A stretch of DNA of 64,000 bases from Sorex araneus (Eukaryota; Chordata; Mammalia; Eulipotyphla; Soricidae), in contig NC_073304.1 of the NCBI RefSeq assembly GCF_027595985.1, positions 138,365,766-138,429,765 of the forward strand, given 5' to 3'. Below the pieces are notes generated by a model that worked only from the letters and a program-made list of their open reading frames with translations, was not told the origin of the DNA and searched no databases. The number at the start of each line of letters is the position of its first letter. The stretch's first letter is position 1. This document shows positions 37,091 through 50,203 of the stretch, piece by piece. The translations under genes were made by a program, and so were the position numbers.

Positions 37091-38889
37091 AAAGAAAGGA
37101 AAATCACTGGAGAAAATGTAGCGATGTTCAAAGACTTTCCAATGCCCTTGAACACAAAGGTGATACTGAGGCTATCATGTCCATATTTTCATTGTTGACT
37201 TGAAATTTGCATAATGAGGAAATAAAACACGCAAATAAAACAAAAAAACTCATAAGCAGTGAGATTAATGAGAGTTGAGAGCCTATGACTTGAACATTGA
37301 TGGTTAATAGGTTTAGGGATAGAAACAATGTTACATCAATTATGGTAATTAATCAAAGATGAAGATGAATTGAAAGGAGCTTCCCTTACTAGGCAAGCCT
37401 CAATTTATATCCTGTGTAGAGAAGAGTTGGTACAGACCACAGGCAAGAACTTGGAAAGGAATAAGAAAAGGATCAATTCTTCTTTTCCAAAATATGGGCT
37501 GAATATTTTCAAAAACCCAGAAGTTCCATCCTATCTTGTCTTCCCAAAAGTGCCCTTCTACCCTCATACACTTTATAAAATAGGATACTTTCCAACAAAT
37601 GCTTATTTGATTGTATCTTCAGAGGCATTTTTTTCTTAAATGGAATTAAATTCTTTCTAAATCTGAAAGAATATATGATGCCTGGAGAAGATATTCTCCA
37701 GGCACCATATATTTCTTTGCATTTAGCCTGACCAGTGATGAAACGCACAAGCAGAAAAAACCCCAGAAGCACTGTTTCTTCCATATCTTGCTGACCAAAC
37801 CAGAAAGAATTCATGGCCCACCTGTGTTCAGTTTTGTTGAGAATTGTCCTTCCAGTGCATTCCAAACCTATGACTAGAAAATATCTGAAATACTCTACCA
37901 GGGTAAGAGCTTTTTACTTTTTATCACATAAAAGCATTCTGGTCAGATAGTCAATTACTATTTTTAAATTCACTGTTTACAGAAAGAAATAGTAACTCTT
38001 TTCAACTCATTATTATATGGCTTCTGACAAATGCGTAAGGTAACATTGTTGGCTATATCCACAGTGGGTTTTTTTTATTGCTTTGTAGTAGTTACCATTG
38101 TCTAGCTGGGGGACATTTGGATGACTTCCAATATGGGCAATTATGGAATCACAACATATATGCACATAGAGGTTTTTGTATGAAATTAAGGTTTCCATTA
38201 TTTTGGGACTGCTGGTTCATACGGTAAGTCAATCCCTACTTAAGTTCTAAGAAAAACTATCTCCTCAGAGTGCAAGGAACCTGAAAGAATGGTTGCCCAC
38301 ACCCTTCTCCATAAAACTACTTTCATTTATGTAACACAGATCAGGGAATGAGAGGGCTGTGAAACAGTTCTGCCTGACCATCCATTTCAGCATCCCCAAC
38401 AAAGACATGGCACTCAGGAAGTGGATTCAGGATGCCTTCAGTTCAATAAGTTCAGAAAATAACTTGCCCATTTTCATTTTAGGTCCTAAGCCAAGTTAAA
38501 TCCAGCAGATATTTCACTTCCTTTCTTTATCCCAACAATATTTGTATCTTAAAATTTCATAACTACTTCTAAACCTATGTTAGAATTTTAAACCAATAAA
38601 ATTAATTTAAATATCATTTCTATTACTTTTACATTTTAACTTTTTTGAAAATATGTGTAGTCACCAAATTTGAGCAATAAATGTGAACTTGTGATTGAAT
38701 TTTCAGAAAGCTGAAAACATAAATTAGAGTAACTAGTTTTTAATATAGCTCAACTCAGACATAATTTTTGATGATATCTTCAAAGAGAGCTATGATTTTT
38801 TTCTTTCTTATCTAGTATAGGACAACCATACACACCTTTAGTAAGTACCATACTCAATACCACATGATGGAAAGTTTTTCTTGTTTGGT

Positions 38890-39095
38890 TTTTTTAAATT
38901 TTTTTCAAATCACGGTGAGATATACAGTTAAAAAGTTGTTCATGATTGGATTTCAGTCATATAATGTTCCAATACCTATCCCTTCACCAGTGTACATTTC
39001 CCACCACCAACCCCCAGTTTCCCTTCCAACACCCCACTGCCTGCCTCTATAGCAGGCACCTCTCTCCCTCTCTCTCTGCCTGTGTGTACTGTGTG

Positions 39096-39184
<89 letters not shown>

Positions 39185-39380
39185 CTCGCTCTCTCTCTTT
39201 CATTTCTTTTGGGCATTATGGTTTGCAATACAGATACTGCAAGGTTATCACGTATACCCCCTCATCTATTTTCAACACTCAGTTCTTGTCCAGAGTGATC
39301 ATTTCCAACAATTATTGTCATACTGGTTCCTTCTCTATCCTAATTGTCCTTGGCACCACACGCACTTGTGGCAAGCTCTA
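38890..39380 (-). mobile_element. L1 3'-end fragment interrupted by a CT run
   Basis: L1 end blocks (CAAATCACGGTGAGATATACAG; CACCAGTGTACATTTCCC) continue past the CT tract into GGGCATTATGGTTTGCAATAC. Confidence 0.72.
39099..39199. repeat. CT microsatellite with CG-containing interruptions
   Basis: CT repeats interrupted by single CTCG units. It sits inside an L1 3' end. Confidence 0.95.
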
Positions 39381-40150
39381 TGGTTTATTTTTATTATAAT
39401 TTAAGTAACAAAGTGGCAATAGTGTTATTTTTATGGTACTGATGTACAAAGTTAATTGCATCCCACTATCAACAAAGTGGTCATGACCCTTCACTATTGT
39501 CCTTTGTCACCTATACTCTGCCTCTTTATTCCCCTCAATACTTACCCATACTGCTTGGTAACTTGAGATTTGTAATACAAGGCTAAGGGTTTGTCACAGT
39601 TTGATTTTTTCCTTGTTTTGTTTCTCTATGTATCACAGATAAGTGACAAAATCTAGTATCTGTCCTTATATCTCTGACTTATTTCACTTAACATGATAAA
39701 TTCCCATTCCCTCCACATTGCAGTAAACTAAAAGATCTTATTTTTTCTTATAGCTGCATAGTATTTCACTGTGTGTAGATACTATAGTTTCTTTATCCAT
39801 TCATCTATTGTTGGACATATTCTAGTTATTATATTAAGCATTGCAATGAGTATAACTATGCAAATATCTTAATGGTTTTGTGTTTGGAGGGTAGATGTAA
39901 GGACGTCGAAGTGCTCCATCATATGAGAGTTATAGTCTCACTTTTCTGAGGAATTTCCATTCTATTTTCTGTAGAGGTTGAACCAAGCAACCTTCTCACC
40001 AACAGTGAGGGAGGATTCCTCCTTTATTCATCATGTCCCTACAACACCAGCAGTTTCCAGCCTTTTAATATATGCCATTCTCATATCATTGCTGCCTTGA
40101 TTTGCATTTTTGTCAAAATATTGATGATTAAAAATATTTTTATTTTCTAT
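39380..40150 (-). mobile_element. Older L1 3' region
   Basis: Reverse L1 blocks such as TTTCACTTAACATGATAAATTC, ATAGCTGCATAGTATTTCAC and CTTTATCCATTCATCTATTG are recognisable but decayed. It probably predates the adjacent fragment. Confidence 0.65.
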
Positions 40151-40469
40151 TTAAATTTAATGAAACTTCACTAAACCAAAGAGTTTTTAACTGGAGATAA
40201 GGTTTGTTGCTGCAGTATACAAAATGATTTCTATCTGTTTCAATTGAATTAATTTTATGAGAACTCTAGTTTTATCTTGTGTCAATTTATTTCACTTTCC
40301 CATCTACATTTTTTTAAAAAGAACAATAGTGATATGCAATTAAAATAATATATAATTCTGTTTACCACAACACCATATTCAAATGTGATGTAAATGGAGT
40401 GCTTTGGTGCTGCCACATGAAATAGTAGGTTTAAGCATGTCAGCTTCTGTAAAAAACTAAGGCACACGT

Positions 40470-40550
40470 CGAGGGGCATGTGCACTCACAGGCTCTCCGG
40501 GTGGCTCTCTCTCACCGCCCACATTTGGTATCCTGGAACCGCTGTGTGTG

Positions 40551-40583
<33 letters not shown>

Positions 40584-41640
40584 AAGAGCAGGCAACGGAA
40601 GGAAGAAGGCCAAACTGGTTGCTCAATCAGTTTATTTCATTCTCTCTCTCTGCTTCTCTCCTGGCTCTCAATCTGTGGATCTCACCCCCCCAACCCATTC
40701 TTACAGCGTAGTTAAATCCCCAAGCATGATGGGTTGGAGCGTACACATAGGTGTGGTCACAAACAATAGGGTAAGGTTCCTTTCCCTCAGGGGATGCTTC
40801 TCCTAGGACTTAATTCTCTTTCAGGAGGAGGATCCACCCAAAGGCGGAGTCCCATGAGTGTGTTTTTCCTCTTCTCATCCAGCAAACATATAAGCATTCA
40901 TAATATTAATCATTTTATATGGACACAATAAGAGATGCATTAAAGCTTATAGAATTGCTCTCCTGGGGCCATCTCAATCTCAGACTACAGTGCTCAGGCC
41001 AGATCAGTCTTTCCTATCCCTAGCAGAGTCCTAGTCTCATCATTACTTTTGGATCATGACAGCATTTGTCTATGATCAAGCTCTTAACTTATAGTTAAGA
41101 ATTTGGCACTTTGGCCAGGCCCATCTCGATGCCAGGGTAGCACATAACTCACTGCTTGCCCTGGATCCGTCCCATCCCTCGTCAAGACCTTGCTTTTGGG
41201 GTGCTAGGAACTGAGGGCAACTGAGGCTTAAGTGGAGAAAGCAGATGCCCGGGAGGGAATAATATTAGAGGCCAATTAAATCCCAAGTTACAAAAGCATA
41301 ATATTGTCTTCTCGTGTCCATACAAAAAGGACATTGCTTTAAAGTAAATTATTCAAAAGGCACAAGGAGAAAGGCAATATTAACTTATAATATAAGTTCA
41401 GTATCCTACGAAGGTCTAACCTTACAAATTAGCAGAGTCATATTAGGGGGAGAAGCTGATTAACTCTTTTTGGGGAAGAGAGCATAGAGAAATGATTACA
41501 GCTAAACAAAGGGATGGGAGAGATTCGGGAACACCTTGATGGGTGAGACTGGGGTAACCCTAAACTCCAGGAAAAACTGGGACAAGCTCCTCATGGCAAG
41601 GTGGGAGAGGACAAAGTAATGTCATCCTACAAGCTTCTAG
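40470..41640 (-). mobile_element. Endogenous retrovirus LTR, probably solo, minus strand
   Basis: Read on the minus strand, this region has an LTR-like order: a long U3-like stretch, AATAAA (plus-strand TTTATT at 40631), then a GC-richer U5-like end containing a CT run (40551-40583) and the block CACAGCGGTTCCAG. The U5-like end is related to the 5' part of the ARL13A retrocopy. No gag, pol or env frame is seen on either side, so it is probably a solo LTR. The edges are approximate and no target duplication was confirmed. Confidence 0.65.
40551..40583. repeat. CT microsatellite inside the LTR
   Basis: About 16 CT units within the U5-like end of the minus-strand LTR. The related segment at 50204-50430 has no such run. 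Confidence 0.95.
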
Positions 41641-44374
41641 TACTAAAACACAAGTAATGAAAAGGGGAATGCTTAGTGATTTGAAAACCCTTAAAGCATA
41701 CTTATGGTATCATTCAGATCAATTTCAAAAACAAACTCTCTTACTTGACTAACTTTATTAATGCACAAATAATGAGCAAGCTCTGCCTGATAATCCTCGT
41801 AGCTTCAAATGATATTAGAGTCAACAAAATTATCTATGTAATTCTTATAATAAGCTCATTCATTTATTCATTCCATGTGAGTTGAAAGTCTGCTCTGTGC
41901 ACAGAACATCAAATAAGAAGACATAGTCCACATTTCTGAAACTCAACCTGCACTGGAAAAGTGAAAAAGTGAGGCAGGTTTTGTGAGGGGCATTTATCCC
42001 TATAAAGTGTCATTTGGAGAGGACTTTTTCTAAAGATGGTGTTATTTGAGCTGAGTCGAGTTAGATCTTGACTTTTCTTTCTTTAATGGATGAGAAGGAG
42101 GCAACTGCCAATGAGTGAGCCTAGATCTCATGTATGCAAGACATATTATTTTACCTCTGATCTACATCCTCTGAATCAAATTAGTCAGTTAGAAGGAAAA
42201 GATTACAGGTGAAATAAAATGGAGGGCATTTCATGGAGAAGAAGGAAAGAACACAACACAAGTCATATGTTTATGTCCAACTTATCAGATTACCACAAAC
42301 TGAAAAGTTTTAAACACTAGAAATTTATTTCTCACACCTTTGGAGGGGAAAAGTTCAAAATTAAGAACCAATCCTTGCAGGTATCATCATCCTGAGGCTC
42401 TGAGGGTGATTCTGTTCTATGCTTTTCTTTTAATCCTGACGAGTGAGGCAAGCACTGACTTTCCTTAACTTATACATCTGTCACTCCAGTTTCTTCCTCC
42501 ATATTACCCAACCTGTTCTTCCTGTGTGTCTCTATGTCTCTATCTCTTCACATAGGCTCCCGATGAGGACAAGGCACTGAATGTAGAACCCCACCCCATC
42601 CCACCCTCAAATGACCTCATTAAACCTGCTCACATCTGCAAAGCTTCTATGTCCAAAAAATGTCACCTCTTTGGGGGGTTATTCCAGAGTTCTAAGTTTC
42701 ACCTATCTTTGGGGGAGACACATTTTGACTCACAACAAACAGGATTCTTCCAACTAAGACAACCCACTACCCTTTGGCTGGCTTAAGGCTTTATAGGATC
42801 ACTGTCACATCCATTTGTTTTGTGCTCTGTGTGCTGTTTTCCCATCACAAAGACAGAGACTGTATGCCCCACATTGCCTAAAGCAGAAGCCATCTGGCCT
42901 TTCCAAACAAATCAGAAAAAAAAGTTTGGTAGTCCCTTAGATATAAGCACCAGACCCTGAAAACTCTGAGAGATGTAGTTCAGTGTTGATAGAAAGCATG
43001 CTAATGCAAAATGGACTAGAAATAGTATAAAAAGAAAATGGGTGGGCTAGAAATTTGCTGAGTCCAGTAAGGTGTATTGATAGTTAGAAAAGCAGAAAAT
43101 TTGGGAAGCATACAGTGTAGGACAGAGATTGAAATATGGGCATTCTGTGATTTCAATAGAGTGTTCTGACTTTGGAGGAAACAAAGGGAAATGCTGGGAT
43201 AAAAATTGTGCGGAATCATGTAGCTGAGAGGAAGTCGTAGATGAGAAAGTGAAGGGTAGATGATCTCCTTTCCTGTTTCTTAGATATTGTAAAAATAATG
43301 ATGGCAGTATGAGATGGCAAGGAACATAATGAGTTGATGGCATGTTATTTCCAAGAGATCTAAAGTAGAGTATTACCTTCTCAAGAGTCTAGTATCCAAA
43401 GTTCAATTGCTACAATCCCAATGCTCAAAGTAATTGTGTGATTAATGTGCATTCTGGTCTTTCATCTTCATAGCAACTTAATAAAGTTTGTGAACAGCCT
43501 CCAAATAAAAGCTGTAATCACTTTTCCATAGTTTATGAATTATGAAGTTGGATTCCCATCACAAATGCTGTCAAAGTTTTTTGGGTTGTTTTTTTTTTTG
43601 CTTCAAAACCAATTAAAATGATGAATAGCTGTGAAAGGAACAAGAAGTGCATTTAATCTTTCTCCAGAACAGTTGGGGATCAGTTCTTTTTTTGTGTCAC
43701 ATTTCACATTAGCTGGGAACATAAAATTGGTCTTGTTCAAAGGTAGGACTCAAACAACTTCATCATGAAAGGAAACGGATCCACTTAGCTTTTCTTCAGT
43801 CATAAACACTGAGATATTTGCAGTGTGCTTTGTGCTTCCCTTCTGCTTATCTCCCAAGGTCATAACACTCTATTTCTATCTTCTCCTCTTAGCAAGGTTA
43901 TCCTAAAAGGAATTGCCAAAGCAGCAATTAAGTGTTTGAAGCAAAAAGGTGAGAAGATTGATGACAAGTTTTTGAGTTTGATTTATTGTGGATTTGAAAG
44001 TAGATGGCAATGTAAAGTACCCTTCCCCATCTCAGAGATTCTTACTGTATCTGCAGTCTTAATGTGGTGGCTGGCATGAGCAAAATGCTCAATTTCCTGT
44101 TCTTTGCCCATTTTCTTTTCTTTTTTTAATAGAATAGAGCATACAGTACAGAGAAGGAATGAGATCGAGTCAAAAGATCTAATGTCTAGTACTAACTCAA
44201 ACACTTCTAGTTAACTATACTTGAACACATGGGGGGTCATAATACTCAACACTCTGAGTGATTGTGACTCAACTTACATTAATTTACATTCACTAATAAC
44301 CATGAGCATTGGTTTGTTCGAATGCCTAACAACCAAATCAGATGCTTATGTTTGAATATATGTGGCTCAATAGC
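41641..44374. other. Intron 5 sequence between the LTR and the RTE element
   Basis: No coding or RNA feature recognised. A weak L2/MIR-like patch near 41845-41925 is the only hint of a repeat. Confidence 0.5.
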
Positions 44375-46637
44375 CGGCAGTTTCTATCTTCGTCGTCTAC
44401 GCACCAACATCCAACTATGACAAAGAAGAAATTGAGATGTTCTATATGGAGCTGGGGAAGTTCTATAAAGAAGACCACTCCTTCTATAAGGTCATTGTCA
44501 GTGATTTTAATGCCAAAATAGGACCGAGAAGATTGCCTGAAGAACTCCATATCGAGACCCACAGCCTAGAATGGAATGAGCAGGGTGAGAGACTGTCTGA
44601 GTTCATCATGTTAACCAAGACCATCCATGGTAACTCACAGTTCCAGAAGGCTGAATCTAAACGTTGGACATGGGAGTCTCCCGGTGGACAGTTTCACAAT
44701 GAAATTGACCACATCGTATTCAATCGACGGTTTTGCCTGACTGATGTTGCTGTTGTCCCAAAATTCCAAACAGGATCAGACCACTGTCTCCTTCATGCAA
44801 GATTCTACTTCACGGAGCAGGAAGAAAGGGCTGCAAAGCTTAAGAAGAGAACTCCCAGAACTACCACCAACTGGGATCTCTTTGGCACTACTGCAGCAAT
44901 ATGGAAGATATGTTGTCATTGACAACATCAACGAGGAATATGATAGACTGGTTCGGCACCTCCATGATGGTGCAAGGAACAGTAAGAGAGAGAAATCCAC
45001 AAAAAGACACCTGTCTTCGGAAACTCTCGAGCTCATTCACCAACGTAGTTTGGTGCGAGCCTCAGACAATCACAAGCTAACGTCCGAGCTAGCAAAGCTG
45101 TGCAGAGAAGCGATAAAGGAAGTCCTCAAAGAGAGAAGAGCAGCAGTGTTGGCCTATGTGGCAGAAGCTGGGAAAAGTATTCTCAACGCCGGCTATCTTT
45201 GGCCAACTATAAGACCAAGATGACTGTTCTCCGACGTCCTGATGGATCTTCCAGAAGGGCAATGGAAAATGTTATACATGGCTTCTACCCAGATCTCTTC
45301 AATAGCCACATCCAACTGCCCACATTCCAAATTCCGCAGGATGGATATGTCATTTCTAGCAGTATCCCTACCAAAATCTGACACACCATTTCATCGATAA
45401 AGAAGCTTACAGCACCTGGTCCAGACAAAGTCAGACCCAAACGCCTGAAGAATCTGCAGCCAGTACTCATCAATACATTGGCTTGGCTCTTCACATGCTA
45501 CCTGTCTGAATGCAAGGTTCTGTCCCAATGGAAACCAACAGGAACATTCTGTTGTACAAGAAGGGAGACATCCATGAGATTGGCAACTATCACCCAATCT
45601 GCCTGTTATCCATTGTCTACAAGTTATTCACTCGAGTCATCCTAAATAGGATTGGCAGAACACTAGATGAAGGACAACCAGGCAAGCAAGCTGGGTTCCA
45701 AAAAGGATTCAGCACCATCAACCATATCCACATGATGACCAAGCATATTGAGATTTCACGAGAGATCAAGATGCTGCTCTGTCTAACTTTCATTGATTTA
45801 AGGAAGGCCTTTGATTCTGTTAAGACTGAAGCAGTCATTGAAGACCTAGCCAAACAGGGCGTTCAAACTCAGTACATCAGGATTCTCCATGAGCTATATT
45901 ATGGATTCACCACCAGAATCTCACCATTCTACAAGGAGGTGTTCATCAACGTAAAGAGAGGGGTTCAGCAGGGTGATACCATCTCACCGAAACTCTTCAG
46001 TGCCACCCTTGAGAACGTCATTTGATGACTGGAATGGGAAGGAATAGGAGTGAAGTAAGGCAGTCAGCAACTACAGCATCGTGAAATGCCTTCAAGATTT
46101 TCAAAGAAGTTTTTAAGAGGACGAGGAATCTCTGGCTCTGGGCACATCTTTTTGACTCCACCATTCTTCCTGCACATACGCCTCAGAGACCTGGGCCCTA
46201 CGCAAACAGGATGAGAATGCTATTCAGATATCCCAACGAGGAATCAAAAGAGCTATGCTTGGAATATCACATTTCACTCAAGTGAGAGAAGGAATCTGGA
46301 GTTCCAACCTCCGTCAGTGACCAAGAATCAGGGATGCTGTCTCATTTGCCAAGGCGTTGAAAATCAGATGGGCAGAACACGTAATGCAATTTGGAGACAA
46401 CCACTGGACTAGAGCTGTTACCGACTGGATTCCACAGGATGTCAAAAGAACGGGTGGCCGCCCACCTATGACTCTTCTTTGTTAAGACCCTGAATGAATG
46501 GTTTGAGGCTCTTCCTGTTCCTGCAGTGAGCAGACGCCATTGGGCTACAGTAGCATGTGACAGGGATGAATGAAGATGTTACTGGTGCCTGCTCAAGCAA
46601 ATCGATGAGCAATGGATGATAAGTGATAGAAGTGATT
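44375..46637 (+). mobile_element. RTE-type LINE, 5'-truncated and internally deleted
   Basis: A non-LTR retrotransposon with an apurinic-type endonuclease followed by reverse transcriptase. Translation gives strong RTE-clade signatures (described in the ORF entry) and the 3' end carries GTTACTGGTGCCTGCTC and AAATCGATGAGCAA, the tail shared with a SINE family in this window. The element starts in the middle of the endonuclease. I recall an RTE element in the common shrew that closely resembles nematode elements; assignment to that family is from memory. Confidence 0.88.
44377..46025 (+). pseudogene. RTE LINE ORF2 remnant: endonuclease and first half of reverse transcriptase
   Basis: Endonuclease motifs include VIVSDFNAKIG and a GSDH-type catalytic end (about 44480-44790). 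The frame shifts near 44912 and again near 45190, a stop occurs at 45379, and a further shift lies near 45520. The reverse transcriptase part (45510-46025) contains LTFIDLRKAFDSV, carrying the motif A catalytic Asp, and QQGDTISPKLF, motif B. The motif C Asp-Asp box expected next is absent. Sequence resumes after about 46075 with the C-terminal region (SETW-type and HFTQVREGI-type blocks, 46190-46470), implying an internal deletion of roughly 100 codons. The copy cannot encode an active polymerase. Confidence 0.85.
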
Positions 46638-48297
46638 AACCATGTATAATGTATACATAAATATGTTTAAATATGTTTAATAGTAATGACTGTGATATAT
46701 TTATTATTTAGATAGCTATGTTTTTGTCAGAAGAAAAACATTGTACCAAGTATATTTAAGACAAAATTTCCATAAATGATATGTGGACAGAACAACCCTT
46801 TTTGATGAGTGACTCAGTTATCAGTGAACTCATATTTGCTCTCTCTGACCTGAAAAAAGAGAGGAGGGTAATATTGAAGTTGTATAATCAGTTGCATGGG
46901 GAGTGCTGGCGACCAATGTCTCCTTTTCCCCAACAGTTATCTGGACTCACCCACCATTCATGGCTAAGCAGAACACTCCCAAGAGGAAAGCATGGAGAAG
47001 CCTTGGTCATGTCTACAACTTTATAGAACACTCAGTCAAAATAAAAGGAAACAAAAATTAACTTGTATGCCATCACCTTGACAACACAAATTTAGATCAC
47101 AGCTGCTGCATTATTTTCTTATTCCTTTTCCAGAACTTGGTGCTCCTTGCACTAATTTATAAGGTTGTTAAAGCAAGGCCTTGAAAGCAGGCTAACATTT
47201 TGTAGAACTAAATAATAATAAAAATAATAAAAGGACTTGAATTGCCTATTAGCTACTCCCTGTCATTCAGTTGTGCATCAGGACGAACTCCAAAACAGCC
47301 GCTGTTGCAGTCCTGTCTGTGGGTGGCTGGCTTGGCCCTAGGTCCCAAAGTGCATGTCTGCAGTTCCCCTCACCCCATCTTTCCCACCCCTCTGTGACTG
47401 CTCTCCTTCTTCTCTTGGGAAATTACCAAAACTCTGTCCAACTGCCTTTCTTCAACACCTTTTCTTTCAGCCTGAAATTGAGCATTGCTTCTGTGTCACC
47501 TCTCCTGAAGGATAATGAGGTGATAAAAGGCCCGCAGCACCCCCATGGCTGCTTTTATACAGCTCACTCAAGGCTCTCTTTCTCAGGATGGAAGCACAAA
47601 GAGAGAAAAGCAGTGAAGCCCCCTGAGAAGCATGCGAGAAGACTGACAAGGCTAGGAGGATTCCCACTAGAGGGCGCTAGACTCAGGTGCCTGGATTGGT
47701 TCGTGAACCTGGATTGGTTTCAAGTATTACCTACATAAAAACTTGAATTCTGAGTCCCAGTAATGACTGAGCACACAATGATAGCACACATGTACACTTC
47801 ATTTTTACTAAATTCATAAAGTAGCTTCTAGCACTATTAACTTTAGTTTGTCTATAGAATTTGTTCAGATCTAGAAAACACATATTGTGTCTTTTTCAGG
47901 AGAGAGGCAGTGTGTAAAAGAAGCATGCATCGAAATATAAACACATTAAAAGAAATATTTTACCTCCTGTTGCCTTTAAAGCAGCTTGGCATTTAGTTTG
48001 TCTATAATTGGGCATATTTTTAAAGTTTTGACAGAAGCTTTATTTTAAGCAGCAGTAGGCAAAAATAATTTCAACCTTAATATTCATCAAAATTTATTTC
48101 ACAGCAGGAAACCACTCACTCTAAACTTTTACTCTTGTTTCTTACAAAATCAGTCCCCGCCTTAACAGCCTTTGCCAGCCAAAAGCACAGAACTGCCAGT
48201 CAAAGTGGAGTCTAATAATCACACAGTTTATCCTGCTCTTTTGTTTGCCTTCAGCCATCAGGCCTTTTCTTCAAAACCTAAGGAATTAATTATGCTC
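46638..48297. other. Intron 5 sequence, nothing recognised
   Basis: A 155-codon frame at 47271-47738 has no family resemblance and is treated as chance. No repeats are recognised. Confidence 0.5.
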
Positions 48298-48600
48298 AAC
48301 CTTTAACAACATGTTAGTGATCTCTTATAGAAGGGCTTAATGGCCCCTGGGTGAAATACAACAATCTTCACACTCTTTCCTCTAAGGATACTATTTTGTA
48401 GCATTTTCAGTGTTTTTTCATAACAAACAACACAAAATATATTATTTCGGTTCTGCTTTGCGGCAGGGATTGTGGCTTGGGATGGAAACATCCAAAATAA
48501 TGGTGGTGGGAAGGTGTAATGGTGGTGAGATTGGTGTTTGAATATTAAATGTAATCAAATATTGTGAACTACTTTATAAAATAAAGAATTTTTTAAATTA
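48298..48600 (+). repeat. Unclassified interspersed repeat, 3' part
   Basis: CTTATAGAAGGGCTTAATGG, GAAATACAACAATCTTCACA and a 3' end AATCAAATATTGTGAACTAC then TTTATAAAATAAAG. It is the plus-strand counterpart of the repeats at 51850-53225. The end AATAAAG plus A-rich run suggests a retroposon. Confidence 0.65.
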
Positions 48601-48984
48601 TTTAAAAAAAATTAATTATGCTAAATCTATTCTCAGCACTGAACGTTTCCTTAAAAAAAACTTCAGTCCTAGAGATTTCAAGAAGTTCCTGATGCACTGA
48701 AAATCCCTTCAATCTCTATCAGAGATGAAGTTTTTTAGCTTTTTTCCATGTTCATTCTCTATATTAAAACAAATAATATTTGGAAGGGTAATAAATTGAG
48801 TTTACTCATGCTTTTGAGTGGGTTATTAAATGTATTCTCATCTTTTCAAAGAGGCTAAGTGGAGGAGGTAGAAAGGGAAATGGGAAAAGAAAACAGGGAG
48901 GTGAGAGTTTATTTAAAGAAATGAAGAGGCAAAATCAAACTCAGCCCCATAGACCAATTTTACAAATGAAATATTCCAAGGAAG

Positions 48985-49140
48985 GCCAGAGAGAGGGAGC
49001 AATGGGTCGAGCCCATGCAAGAGGTCCAGGTCAGAATCTCCAGCAGCACATGGTCTTCTGAGCACTGCTAGGAACAGCTCCCAAGCACAGATCCGGGAGC
49101 AGTCCCCAGAGCACAGCTGGACATGGTACCCTTCAAAAAA
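48985..49140 (+). mobile_element. A-tailed tRNA SINE, diverged
   Basis: GCCAGAGAGAGGGAGCAATG head, CTTCTGAGCACTGCTAGGAA and GAGCACAGCTGGACATGGTA. Confidence 0.65.
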
Positions 49141-49532
49141 GAATCCATGTACACTCAAGAACTCCTACAATCCCTAGCAAACTTGCTAAGATAAAGATTC
49201 ATAATTACTCAGTCTCAGGAACAGCCAAAGATTTTGACTTTTCTAAGTGTTCTCAAATGATTTCAGTAACCCCAGATCACACTTGAAATAGCCCAGGGGA
49301 CCAGAATAAATGATAGGCAAAAAGGTTTTCAACCTTGCCTGTATATCCGAATCACTTGAAGAGTTGTTTCGGTTTTTGTTTTGGATATATCTGTGGGCCA
49401 GCACTGCTTCGTTGACCAGCATCTGAAGACCTCTGGCCTAAAGCATTTGCCTACCAAATAAATGAGTTTAAGATACTATGACAGTCCTGCAATTTGCAGA
49501 TCCCAGTCAAGATTTAAGAAAGAATTGTTCTT

Positions 49533-49965
49533 TTTAAATAATAAAAATCACCATGAGGTACAGTTGCAGACTTACAATTTTTTGTGGTTACATTTCAGTC
49601 AGACAATGATCGAGTACCTATCATCCCTCCACCAGTGCCCATTCTCCACCACCAATCATCCCAGTATTCCTCCCATCACCCCCACCTCACACCCCCCAGC
49701 CCACCCTGCCTCTGTGGCGGGGCATTCCCTTTTGATCTCTCTTTCCTTTTGGATATTGTGGTTTGCAATAGAGGTATTGAGTGGCCATCATGTTCGGTCT
49801 ATAGTCTACTTTCAGCTCACATCTCCCATCTCGAGCGGGCCCTCCTAGCACCTTTTACTTGGTATTCCCTCTCTATCTGAGCTGCCTTTGCCTCCAGCAT
49901 ATGGGGCTGGCTTCTAAGCCATGGAGCAATCCTCCTGGTACTCATCTCTACAAGAAATAGTTGTT
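49533..49965 (-). mobile_element. L1 3'-end fragment
   Basis: Contains AATCACCATGAGGTACAG, CATCCCTCCACCAGTGCCC and GTTTGCAATAGAGGTATTGAG. It belongs to the same subgroup as 19568-19945, since both share the GGTATTGAGTGGCCAT block. Confidence 0.78.
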
Positions 49966-49969
49966 CTTC

Positions 49970-50083
49970 TTTTGAGACCACACACAGGTCTTACTCATGG
50001 CTTTGCACTCAGGGATTACCCCTGGAAGTCTCAGGGTGCCAGGGGTCAAACGGTCAGCCTATCTCTCCAGTCACCCCCTTGCC
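49970..50083 (-). mobile_element. A-tailed tRNA SINE, partial
   Basis: GACCACACACAGGTCTTACT, GCTTTGCACTCAGGGATTAC and CAGCCTATCTCTCCAGTC in reverse. Confidence 0.68.
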
Positions 50084-50203
50084 CAAAAATTTTTAATTAA
50101 AAATATTTTAAAGATTTGGCTAACTACATGAATTAATGAAGTCTTCTGAAAACTAACCAGCTAAAGAGTGTATAGAATATAAAAGATTAAAACAATGATA
50201 TTG

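Noticed and set aside
38946..39404. 152-codon Ser/Leu frame
   Set aside because: CT microsatellite inside an L1 3' end.
47271..47738. 155-codon frame
   Set aside because: No start context, domain or family match is visible; treated as chance.
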